From: Anaerotruncus sp.
GTDB taxonomy: Bacteria; Bacillota; Clostridia; Oscillospirales; Ruminococcaceae
Assembly (NCBI GenBank): GCA_021770005.1
Contig: JAETRV010000001.1
Span: 1-64,000, forward strand
Reading direction: 5' to 3'
Length of the DNA: 64,000 nucleotides
This document shows positions 17,505 through 25,283 of the stretch, in pieces. The position numbers were made by a program, and so were the translations under genes. The first letter of the stretch is position 1; each line of letters opens with the position of its first letter. The notes below the pieces were generated by a model that saw only the letters and a list, made by a program, of their open reading frames with translations, had not been told where the DNA came from and did not search any database.

Positions 17505-18299
17505 CTAGGAGAGCATCATCCGGTCGTTGTCGAACTCTCTATGGCTGCGGTCCTTAAACAGCTCCAACAGGTCCGGGACGGTCAGCCGGGCACGCGCCTC
17601 CCCTTGCAGATCGAGGATGACCCTGCCATTATCCATCATGATGGTGCGGTTGCCACAGTCGAGCGACTGCTGCATATTGTGGGTAATCATCATGGTGGTG
17701 ATCTTACCGCGTGCGACGATCTTCTGGGTTAGTTCTGCGACTTTCTCTGCGGTAGCAGGATCGAGCGCCGCGGTATGCTCATCGAGCAGCAGCAGCTTCG
17801 GGGTGACGATGGTCGCCATCATCAGGGTCACCGCCTGCCGCTGCCCGCCCGAGAGCAGCCCCATCTTGGTTTTTAGCCGGTCCTCCAAGCCCAATCCCAG
17901 CTCGGCGAGCTGCTCCCGAAAGAACTCCGAATCCTTTTTGCTGATTCCGAAATGCACCCCTTTGCGCATCCCGCGCAGATAGGCCATTGCCAAGTTTTCC
18001 TCGATTGTCATGTTTGGGGCGGTCCCTTTCAGCGGGTCCTGGAACAGCCGCCCAATCGTCCGGGCACGCTGGTAATCGTGCAGGAAGGTGATGTTTTTGC
18101 CGCCGAGCAGGATATTGCCGCGGTCGATCAGGAACGATCCGGCGATCGAGTTGAACAGGGTCGATTTCCCGGCGCCGTTGCCGCCGATGATCGTCACAAA
18201 GTCGCCCGGCGCCAGATGCAGGTTGATGTCAACGAGCGCTTTCCGTTCGTTGGGGGTATTCGGGAAAAAGGTCTTGCTGACGTTTTTCAGTTCAAGCAT
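17505..18299 (-). CDS. trpZ: ABC transporter ATP-binding protein, TrpZ-type
   Basis: A 264-residue ABC ATPase. Walker A is GGNGAGKST (about 39-47), the signature is LSGGQRQ, and Walker B is LLLLDEHTAALDP, with His after DE as is common in the ATPases paired with ABC_sub_bind-type binding proteins. It overlaps the permease gene by 8 bases. It would power import of the ligand bound by the lipoprotein at 19214. The tryptophan assignment comes from the T-box leader and family context, not from this protein alone. Confidence 0.85.
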   Translation of the reverse strand: MLELKNVSKTFFPNTPNERKALVDINLHLAPGDFVTIIGGNGAGKSTLFNSIAGSFLIDRGNILLGGKNITFLHDYQRARTIGRLFQDPLKGTAPNMTIEENLAMAYLRGMRKGVHFGISKKDSEFFREQLAELGLGLEDRLKTKMGLLSGGQRQAVTLMMATIVTPKLLLLDEHTAALDPATAEKVAELTQKIVARGKITTMMITHNMQQSLDCGNRTIMMDNGRVILDLQGEARARLTVPDLLELFKDRSHREFDNDRMMLS

Positions 18300-19179
18300 C
18301 CAGTTTCGCCTCCTTCATCAGTTTGCGCACCCGGACCTTTTGCAGGATTGCCGGATAGGAGATTGCCAGCACGACGATCGCCGCAGAGATCAGCTTAAGG
18401 TCGTTGGGGGACATCCCGCGCGCCATGACGAACGCGATGATGGTGCGGTAGATGATCGACCCGAGCACAACCGCGAGGATATTGCGGGGAATGGTTGGGC
18501 GGCCAAAGATCACCTCACCGATGATGAGGGAGGCCAGCCCGATGACCACCATGCCGATGCCCATGCTCAGATCGGCGAAGTTCTGGTACTGCGCGAGCAT
18601 CCCGCCTGAGAGCGCGACCAGCGCGTTTGCCAGCCCCAGCCCGATGAACTTCATCCGTTCGGTGTTGATCGAGGAAGAGCGAACCATATCCTCGTTGTCG
18701 CCGGTCGCCCGGATGCAGAGCCCGAGCTGGGTGCGGAAGAAAAACCCGAGCATCAGGCAGACTGCCAGCAGGATTGCGCCCGAGACAAGCAGCTTGGAGA
18801 ACTTCCCGCTGGAAAGGGTGTAAAGGCTCGCGGTCTTGAGCATCGAGACCTGTGCCTTGCCATCCATCACGTGCAGGTTGATCGAGTAGAGCGCGGTCAT
18901 CGAAAGGATGCCCGCCAGAATCGGCTGGATTTGCAGCTTGGTTTGGAGGAAGGCGGTCAGGCAGCCTGCCAGCGTACCCGCCGCGACCGCCAGCCCCAGC
19001 CCGAGGTAAGGATGACCAGCCACGGTGAGCATGGCGGCGACCGCCGCGCCCAGCGTGAAGCTGCTGTCGACCGTGAGGTCGGGGATATCCAGAATCCGAT
19101 AGGAGACGAACAGCCCGAGCGACATCAGCGCATAGATCAGGCCCAGCTCCACCGCGCCCTGCAAGGCGAATAAGGACAT
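18292..19179 (-). CDS. trpY: ABC transporter permease, TrpY-type
   Basis: A 295-residue membrane protein with about eight to nine hydrophobic helices, of the branched-chain-type permease superfamily used with ABC_sub_bind lipoproteins. The N-terminus (ALQGAVELGLIYALMSLGLF; ILDIPDLTVDSSFTLGAA) is typical of this group. It lies between the lipoprotein gene (34-base gap) and the ATPase gene (8-base overlap). It forms the membrane channel of the importer. Confidence 0.87.
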   Translation of the reverse strand: MSLFALQGAVELGLIYALMSLGLFVSYRILDIPDLTVDSSFTLGAAVAAMLTVAGHPYLGLGLAVAAGTLAGCLTAFLQTKLQIQPILAGILSMTALYSINLHVMDGKAQVSMLKTASLYTLSSGKFSKLLVSGAILLAVCLMLGFFFRTQLGLCIRATGDNEDMVRSSSINTERMKFIGLGLANALVALSGGMLAQYQNFADLSMGIGMVVIGLASLIIGEVIFGRPTIPRNILAVVLGSIIYRTIIAFVMARGMSPNDLKLISAAIVVLAISYPAILQKVRVRKLMKEAKLDA

Positions 19180-19213
19180 AAGATCACTCTTTTCTCAAAA
19201 AATCAGCAGAGGA

Positions 19214-20251
19214 TTATTCCACAACGATTGCGGAGGAGAGGAGGTCCTCCGGAAGGGTGACGCCGATCGCTTCCGCGGTGGTGGTGTTGACGACGGTGGC
19301 GAAGTTATCCAGCGTCTCGACCGGGATTTCACTGATCGGGGTACCCTCAAGCACCTTGACCACCATTGCGGCGGTCTGTTTGCCAAGCAAGGTGTAATCA
19401 ATGCCGACCGTTGCGAAGCCGCCGTCGATGACCATCGAATCCGCGCCGGTGTAGATCGGCAGGCCCGCCTGTTTCGCCACCTCCGCGTAGACCGGCATTG
19501 CGGTTGCGACGGTGTTGTCGATCGGGGTATAGAATGCCTGGCATTTGCCAACCAGCGACTGCGCTGCCTGCTGGACCTCGCTGGTATTGGTCACCGTGGC
19601 TTCCACATAGCCGATCCCCTTGCTATCTAGATAGGCTTTGGCCTGTTCGATGACCGCGACCGAGTTGACCTCACCCAGATTGTAGACCAGGCCGACCGTC
19701 TCGACGCCGGGAGTGAGCCGGTCCATCAGCTCGAACACCTGATCGACCGGGATGGCATCCGAGGTACCGGTGATGTTGCCTTCGGGGGCGCCAGGATTCT
19801 CGACCAGTTTGGCCGCGACCGGGTCGGTCACCGCCGAAAAGACCAGCGGGATATCTGGGGCTGCCGCTGCCGCGGAGATCGCGGTCGGGGTGGCGATTGC
19901 GACGATCAGGTCCTTGCCGTCCCCCGCGAACTTCTGGCAGATCGAGTTCAGGTTGGATTGGTCGCTCTGCGCGTTCTGGTAGTCGATCTCCACTTTATCC
20001 GGGCCGTAACCAAGCGCTTCCATCTCAGCGGTGAACGAATCCCGGATCTGGTTCAGGGAGGTGTGTTCCATGATCTGCGCCAGACCAATCCGGTAGCTGC
20101 CGTCCGAACCAGCGTCGGAGGATGCAGGTGCCGCGGAGGAAGCGGGGGCAGAACTTTCTGCTGTGGAAGAGGAGGGGGTGCTGTTGCCGCCGCAGGCAGC
20201 GAGGGAAACGGTCATCAGGACTGCGATTGTTGCTGCAAAAAACTTTTTCAT
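19214..20251 (-). CDS. trpX: ABC substrate-binding lipoprotein, TrpX-type
   Basis: A 345-residue lipoprotein with lipobox LAAC (Cys20), a Ser/Ala-rich linker, and then the ABC_sub_bind fold (YRIGLAQIMEHTSLNQIRDS; GLVYNLGEVNSVAVIEQAKA). Members of this family in TrpXYZ operons are predicted to bind tryptophan; others bind different aromatic ligands. It is the first gene after a T-box leader whose specifier reads as UGG, which supports tryptophan. The start has GGAGC upstream. Confidence 0.87.
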   Translation of the reverse strand: MKKFFAATIAVLMTVSLAACGGNSTPSSSTAESSAPASSAAPASSDAGSDGSYRIGLAQIMEHTSLNQIRDSFTAEMEALGYGPDKVEIDYQNAQSDQSNLNSICQKFAGDGKDLIVAIATPTAISAAAAAPDIPLVFSAVTDPVAAKLVENPGAPEGNITGTSDAIPVDQVFELMDRLTPGVETVGLVYNLGEVNSVAVIEQAKAYLDSKGIGYVEATVTNTSEVQQAAQSLVGKCQAFYTPIDNTVATAMPVYAEVAKQAGLPIYTGADSMVIDGGFATVGIDYTLLGKQTAAMVVKVLEGTPISEIPVETLDNFATVVNTTTAEAIGVTLPEDLLSSAIVVE

Positions 20252-20331
20252 GGTTCAGTGCTCCTTTACATATAAAATGATTTATATGTTGGTGGGGTAC
20301 AGCGGGGCCTTGCAGTTTCCGGAGAACAAAC

Positions 20332-20598
20332 AAAAAACACCCGTCCTTCTTACAAGGACAGGTGTAAAAACCTGCGGTACCACCTTGATTGACGTAAAAA
20401 CGTCCACCTCATCAGAGTGCCAACACACCCCTTGCCCGATAACGCCGGCCCGCGTCGCAAGATACTCAGCATACCGCCTTTCACCGCGCCCTCAGGAGTC
20501 CATTTGTCCGTCCCGCGTTCCGGTCTGGTTCTCAGCAGCCCAAACTCTCTGTGCGTGCGCCTACGGTTTTATCTCTCCATCACTGGTTTATGTCCCCT
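20332..20598 (-). promoter_or_regulatory. T-box leader, putative tryptophan specifier
   Basis: Minus-strand leader with the T-box core AAGGTGGTACCGC (20386-20374), stem I landmarks AGAGAG and GGGCTGCTGAGAA, and a specifier side reading AAATGGACTCCTGAG. The triplet there is TGG (20502-20500) followed by A, as expected for a Trp codon. The terminator is a 12-bp hairpin (ACACCTGTCCTT with AAGGACGGGTGT) at 20365-20337 plus T5. Uncharged tRNA(Trp) would stabilise the antiterminator and switch the ABC operon on. The T-box itself is certain; the specifier was read by eye. Confidence 0.92.
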
Positions 20599-20627
20599 AT
20601 TTAAACACAAACAGTCGGGATTGTCAA
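20599..20627 (-). promoter_or_regulatory. Promoter of the T-box leader
   Basis: On the minus strand TTGACA, 17 bases, TTAAAT, ending just before the leader. Confidence 0.75.
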
Positions 20628-20795
20628 CCCCCTTTCTAAAATTTTATGCGGTGAAGCCCAAAAGTGTTCCCGGAACCAGAATTTCGCACACGGCATAGGA
20701 TGATTTAGAATCGAGCAGGATGAAAATCCGCTTGAATGATGGAAACAGCCCCTGAATCGTGGGGGGCGTATCCTCAGAGGAAAGGGTGCGTGAAG

Positions 20796-22049
20796 ATGGA
20801 AAAACTAAAAATCCGCGGCGGCAACCGTCTATCCGGGACGCTGCGGGTCCACGGCGCGAAAAATTCCGCCCTGCCGATCCTTGCGGCGTCGCTGCTGCCT
20901 GGCGAATGCGTATTACATAACTGCCCGCGTCTGACCGACGTGGAAGCTGCCTGCAATATCCTCGCCCAGCTCGGGACCAGCGCCCATCGGGAGGGGGATT
21001 CGGTGGTGGTATCCGGAGGCGGGGATTGCTGCTGCTGCATCCCGGATGAGCTCATGCGCCGGATGCGGTCGTCGATCGTCTTTCTGGGGGCGATCATTGC
21101 AAAGTGTGGGCGGGCGCGGATTTCGCTGCCGGGCGGGTGTGAGCTTGGGCCGCGCCCAATCGACCTGCATCTCACTGCACTCGAGCGGCTGGGCGTAGAG
21201 ATTGGGGAGGACCATGGGTATCTCGACTGCCGGGTCCGTGGCCGGCTGCATGGCGGGATTGTGACCCTGCCGTTCCCGAGCGTGGGTGCAACCGAAAACG
21301 TCATGATCGCGGCCGCGCTTGCCGATGGGGAAACGGTCATCCGGAACGCGGCGCGTGAGCCGGAGATTTCCGACCTTGCCGACTTCCTCAATGCCTGTGG
21401 CGGGCGGGTGCGGATTGCGCGGAATGGGGATGTGCAGATCGAGGGGGTCCGCAGCCTTTCGCCCTGTGAGCACCGGGTGATCTCTGACCGGATCGCTGCA
21501 GCGACCTATCTGAGCTGTGCGGCAATCACTGGCGGCGAGCTGCTGCTCACTGGGGTATGCACCGAACACCTCTCGGCGGTGCTGCCCTGTTTTGAAGAGA
21601 TGGGGTGCCGCGTCGATACGACAGCCGAGACGATCCGGCTCGCCGCCCCCAAGCGGCTGCATCCGCTCCGCTGTGTGCGTACGATGCCCTATCCGGGTTT
21701 CCCGACCGATGCGCAGTCCCCGCTGATGGCGGCCGCCTGCCTTGCGGACGGGAGCAGCATGTTTGTCGAAAATATCTTTGAATCCCGGTATAAGCAGGTA
21801 CCCGAGCTTGCGCGGATGGGCGCCGACATCAAGGTAGAGGGGCGGATTGCGCTGGTGCATGGGGTACGGGAGCTGCACAGTGCCTCGGTCCACTGCACCG
21901 ATCTGCGCGGCGGCGCGGCAATCGCGGTAGCGGCGCTGGCGGCACAGGGGGAGAGCGAACTGCTTGAGATCGGGCATATCGACCGGGGTTACGAACGGTT
22001 TGAACAGAACCTCGCAGCGATTGGGGCACAGGTGTGGCGAGAGGCATAA
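20796..22049 (+). CDS. murA: UDP-N-acetylglucosamine 1-carboxyvinyltransferase
   Basis: A 417-residue enzyme that transfers enolpyruvate from PEP to UDP-GlcNAc, the first committed step of peptidoglycan synthesis, in the cytosol. The catalytic Cys is in LPGGCELGPRPIDLHL and falls exactly at residue 115 from this start, as in standard MurA. The N-terminal KLKIRGGNRLSGTLRVHGAK is typical. The start at 20796 is preferred over the upstream ATG at 20736, because that extension is unlike the family. Cys115 implies normal fosfomycin sensitivity at the target. It is followed by a long leader and ftsQ. Confidence 0.95.
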   Translation: MEKLKIRGGNRLSGTLRVHGAKNSALPILAASLLPGECVLHNCPRLTDVEAACNILAQLGTSAHREGDSVVVSGGGDCCCCIPDELMRRMRSSIVFLGAIIAKCGRARISLPGGCELGPRPIDLHLTALERLGVEIGEDHGYLDCRVRGRLHGGIVTLPFPSVGATENVMIAAALADGETVIRNAAREPEISDLADFLNACGGRVRIARNGDVQIEGVRSLSPCEHRVISDRIAAATYLSCAAITGGELLLTGVCTEHLSAVLPCFEEMGCRVDTTAETIRLAAPKRLHPLRCVRTMPYPGFPTDAQSPLMAAACLADGSSMFVENIFESRYKQVPELARMGADIKVEGRIALVHGVRELHSASVHCTDLRGGAAIAVAALAAQGESELLEIGHIDRGYERFEQNLAAIGAQVWREA

Positions 22050-22090
22050 CAAGATTTGATGGCCGAAATTTTGAATTTTTTTCGAGCGGA

Positions 22091-22119
22091 TTGCGCCGTT
22101 TGGCGCTGCGTGCTATAAT
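22091..22119 (+). promoter_or_regulatory. Strong promoter ahead of a structured RNA region
   Basis: TTGCGC, 17 bases, TATAAT. Transcription would begin near 22126, almost 500 bases before ftsQ. Confidence 0.65.
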
Positions 22120-22125
22120 AGAACA

Positions 22126-22290
22126 TAAAACCAGCGCAAACGGGGCTGACTCCCGGCCTTAAAATCTAGGAACCGGTCCCGTATCTTTTGTCCGGAGTTC
22201 TGTTCCTCTGCGGCGGCGCCGAGGGGTTCAAAACCAAACGTTTTTGCAACCTGCCGCAAGGAAGGGACCCTGTTTCTGCCCTATTTTGGG
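22126..22290 (+). ncRNA. Candidate structured RNA between murA and ftsQ
   Basis: After a good promoter, the sequence can close a long interrupted stem: AAACGGGG, CCC and CCTT (22138-22160) pair with AAGG, GGG and CCTGTTT (22257-22275). Inside are hairpins GAACCGG/CCGGAGTTC (about 22170-22200) and CCTC/GAGG around a GC-rich core. A long closed stem with a large interior loop is the shape of 6S RNA, but I cannot confirm identity. It could also be an ftsQ leader. No ORF fits. Confidence 0.4.
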
Positions 22291-22610
22291 GCTGTTGAGG
22301 AATCATTTTCAAAATAAAGCGCGAAGTTCGACAGAAACGCCGGTTTTTCGCACCAGGATTCCGCTATAATCGAATTACTTCCAAGGTCTTGGCAATGTAG
22401 GTTTTGGAAATTCCCTGGAAGTCTGCGGCGAAAATGACTGCGGAGAGCGGTGGCAGGCAGCTTGGATTCGGGTTTGATTGCCGGAAGGCACTGCATCCGC
22501 TTATGGATGTTTGCCCGCCGCTTCAAAAGGGTGCATGGTTTTGGGGCATCTCACTGTTAAAGTCAATGACCGTTCCCGCCTCTTCGGCGCGGGAATCGCC
22601 GGAGGCAGCC

Positions 22611-23834
22611 ATGAAGCAGAAAATCCTATCATTCGGGCCGGTGCACCGCTCCTCCCCCAACCGGGCGAAGGCGGCAGTTTCCGGCCGCCGGCGCCGCCGT
22701 AGGCACGCAGGCCGGCAGACCCTCAACTACATATTGCTGATGATTGTTGCGCTGTCGATCTTTTCGGTGCTCTCGCTCACCGTCTTTTTTAAGATCGAAA
22801 CGGTCGAGGTCTCCGGAAACGCGATGTATGCCGATGAGGAGTTGGTGGAGAACAGCGGCATCCAGATTGGGGACAACCTGTTCCGAGTTAGCGCGAAGAA
22901 GGTCGGGGAGCGCCTGATCGAAAAGTACCCCTATGTGGAAGAGGTGCATTTCAAGCGGGTGTTCCCGGCAAAACTGGTGATGGAGATCACCCAGGCGACC
23001 CCGCTCGGCGCGGTGGATACCTCGGCGGGGTACCTCATCATCGGCCGGAGCGGGCGGATTCTGGAGGCAAATGCGGTTTCGCTGCCCGAAGCAATCACCG
23101 TTGTGACTGGCATGTATATCAGCTCGCCGGCGGTTGGGCGCAGGCTGGGCACAGTAGTCGAGCGGGGGGAGATCATCTATCCGGAAGAGGTCCAGCAGAC
23201 CAACGCGTTCGACCAGGCGGAGGCCGCCGAACGGGAGGAAGAGGCCAAACGCCAGAAGATCAGCAACAAGGAGCGGGACCGGATCCGGCGTCAGGAGGCA
23301 GCGGAAGCGGAGGAGGACGGCTTCAAGATGCTGACTTACCTGGTCGACGCGGTGGAAGAGACCGGCTTTGAAAACATCACCCTGATCGACTTCTCCGACC
23401 CGCTCAACATGATGATTGTCTATGACGGGCGGATCATGGTCGAGCTGGGGAGCGAGGCACACCTCGCGCTGAAACTACAGGCGGTCGAGAAGGTCGCACT
23501 GGAACATCTGGCGGACGACTTTGAGGGGACCCTTGACGTCACGATGGTCGGAAGCTCGACCCCGGCGGAGATCTGGAGCCGCCCCGGAGGCATCCAGAGC
23601 GAGATCGACGCCCGCCGCAAGTTCATCGCGGATGCGCAGGAGGAAGAGGAACCGGAAACCGTCCTTTGGTTCCAGGATAGCAGCAATCCCGAGCTCGCGC
23701 TTGACCCGGACGCACTCGCGGCGGCCAACAGCGCGGCAGCACAGGCAGCATCTTCGTCCGAAGCGTCAGGACCGCCGGAACAGGCGCCTTCCTCCTCTTC
23801 GCGGGATGAGCTGGCCACTGTCCCGGTTACATAA
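22611..23834 (+). CDS. ftsQ: Cell-division protein FtsQ/DivIB with extended C-terminus
   Basis: A 407-residue bitopic membrane protein. It has a basic cytoplasmic tail (RRRRRRHAGR), one membrane helix (about 39-60) and an extracytoplasmic POTRA domain (FKIETVEVSGNAMYADEELV; NLFRVSAKKVGERLIEKYPY). It acts in the divisome with FtsL/FtsB types. It is much longer than usual (about 260): a highly charged helix (about 204-240, Glu/Lys/Arg-rich) interrupts the extracellular part and a Ser/Ala/Pro-rich tail ends it. The start at 22611 has GGAGG 5 bases ahead; upstream extension is unlike FtsQ. It lies between murA and ftsZ, as in reduced division/cell-wall clusters. Confidence 0.85.
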   Translation: MKQKILSFGPVHRSSPNRAKAAVSGRRRRRRHAGRQTLNYILLMIVALSIFSVLSLTVFFKIETVEVSGNAMYADEELVENSGIQIGDNLFRVSAKKVGERLIEKYPYVEEVHFKRVFPAKLVMEITQATPLGAVDTSAGYLIIGRSGRILEANAVSLPEAITVVTGMYISSPAVGRRLGTVVERGEIIYPEEVQQTNAFDQAEAAEREEEAKRQKISNKERDRIRRQEAAEAEEDGFKMLTYLVDAVEETGFENITLIDFSDPLNMMIVYDGRIMVELGSEAHLALKLQAVEKVALEHLADDFEGTLDVTMVGSSTPAEIWSRPGGIQSEIDARRKFIADAQEEEEPETVLWFQDSSNPELALDPDALAAANSAAAQAASSSEASGPPEQAPSSSSRDELATVPVT

Positions 23835-23895
23835 GTGGAGATACCTCTGAAAATTGGGAATTTGTCACAATTTGAGAAACTGTCCCGGAAAACTA

Positions 23896-23924
23896 TTGCG
23901 TTACCAGATGAAATCTGTTAAAAT
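23896..23924 (+). promoter_or_regulatory. Promoter candidate for ftsZ
   Basis: TTGCGT, 17 bases, TAAAAT, about 110 bases before the ftsZ start. Confidence 0.5.
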
Positions 23925-24031
23925 GGGGACGATAGTAGACTGAGACAGGTCACAGCGCCTTTTATATTTATAGACATAAAAACAAGCCGTGTCACCAAAA
24001 GGGGCATGGAATGGATACAGGGGGAACAGCG

Positions 24032-25150
24032 ATGATAATGAACTTCGATATGGCAAGTGAATCGGAGAACGTCGTATCAATCAAGGTAGTTGGCGTGGGC
24101 GGCGGCGGTGGCAATGCGGTCGACCGGATGGTCCAGTCGGGGATGAAGAGTGTGGAGTTCATCTCGATCAATACGGATAACCAGGCGTTGCTCCGGTCGC
24201 AGGCCACCTACAAGCTGCATATCGGCGATAAGCTCACCCGCGGCAAGGGCGCGGGCGGCAACCCTGAAAAGGGGCAGCGCGCGGCAGAGGAGAGCCGGGA
24301 CGAGATTGCGGCCGCGCTCAAGGGGACCGACATGGTGTTCATCACCGCGGGCATGGGCGGCGGCACCGGCACCGGTGGCGCGCCTGTTGTGGCGGAGATT
24401 GCGCATGAGATGGGCGTTCTGACGGTCGGTATTGTCACCAAGCCGTTCAACTTCGAAGGACGCCGCCGGATGGAGCAGGCAGAGATGGGCGTCACCTCTC
24501 TGCGGGAGCATGTAGACGCGCTGTTGGTCATCCCGAATGAGCGGCTCAAGCTGATTTCGGATGAGAAGATCACCCTCCAAAATGCGTTCTCGGCGGCGGA
24601 TAATGTGCTCAAACAGGGTGTGCAGAGCATCTCCGACCTGGTCAATATCCCCGGGGTGGTCAACCTCGACTTCGCCGATGTCACCGCGATTATGAAGGAT
24701 GCAGGTTATGCCCATATGGGGGTAGGCGCGGCATCCGGCAAGGACAAAGCCCGGCTCGCGGCAGAGGCGGCGATCGCCTCCCCGCTGCTCGAAACTTCGA
24801 TCAATGGAGCGAAGGGCGTGATTGTCAATATCACCGCGTCCCCCGATATTGATTTGGATGACATTGATACCGCCTCTTCGATGATCCACGAGTCGGCGCA
24901 TCCAGACGTCAATCTGATCTGGGGCGCTACCTTCGATGAAACCCTCAACGATGAGATCCGCGTCACCGTAATCGCGACCGGCTTCGACAACGACAAGAAT
25001 TTTGCCCTGCCATCCTACGGGTTCGGGAAAAAACCGGCAGCGGCAGCCCCGGAGAAGCCGCAGGAGGAAACCCCGCCGGTGGTATCCTCCAATGAGGATG
25101 ACGACAACTTCTTTGATATTCTATCGATCTTCAACAACAAACGCAACTAG
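24032..25150 (+). CDS. ftsZ: Cell-division GTPase FtsZ
   Basis: A 372-residue tubulin-like GTPase that forms the division ring. The G-box [12 protein letters not shown] lies near residues 107-118, the T7 loop [20 protein letters not shown] is intact, and the tail ends with a conserved-peptide-like [15 protein letters not shown] after a Pro/Ala linker. The start at 24032 is chosen because GGGGGA lies 6 bases upstream; an in-frame ATG 7 codons earlier lacks a site. Its TAG stop forms the first three bases of a dispersed repeat. Confidence 0.97.
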   Translation: MIMNFDMASESENVVSIKVVGVGGGGGNAVDRMVQSGMKSVEFISINTDNQALLRSQATYKLHIGDKLTRGKGAGGNPEKGQRAAEESRDEIAAALKGTDMVFITAGMGGGTGTGGAPVVAEIAHEMGVLTVGIVTKPFNFEGRRRMEQAEMGVTSLREHVDALLVIPNERLKLISDEKITLQNAFSAADNVLKQGVQSISDLVNIPGVVNLDFADVTAIMKDAGYAHMGVGAASGKDKARLAAEAAIASPLLETSINGAKGVIVNITASPDIDLDDIDTASSMIHESAHPDVNLIWGATFDETLNDEIRVTVIATGFDNDKNFALPSYGFGKKPAAAAPEKPQEETPPVVSSNEDDDNFFDILSIFNNKRN

Positions 25151-25203
25151 GCCGTTTGAAAGATCGGCTTTGCCATCCTTTTCTCTGTTTTCAAATAGGC
25201 CCT
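25148..25203. repeat. Dispersed inverted-end repeat, copy 2 (short, degenerate)
   Basis: Starts TAGGCCGTTTGAAAGATCGG and ends CTGTTTTCAAATAGGCCCT. The first TAG is the stop codon of ftsZ. About 56 bp; most of the interior of the full-length form is missing. Confidence 0.65.
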
Positions 25204-25283
25204 GCAACAGGAAAGAGGGTATTGTCGGGAGGCGATGCCCTTTTTTGCAGTTTGGACAGCAACGAATAAAGGGGAACTTCACA

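Noticed and set aside
20163-20698. Plus-strand frames of 90-158 codons.
   Set aside because: They lie over the T-box leader and promoter of the minus-strand ABC operon.
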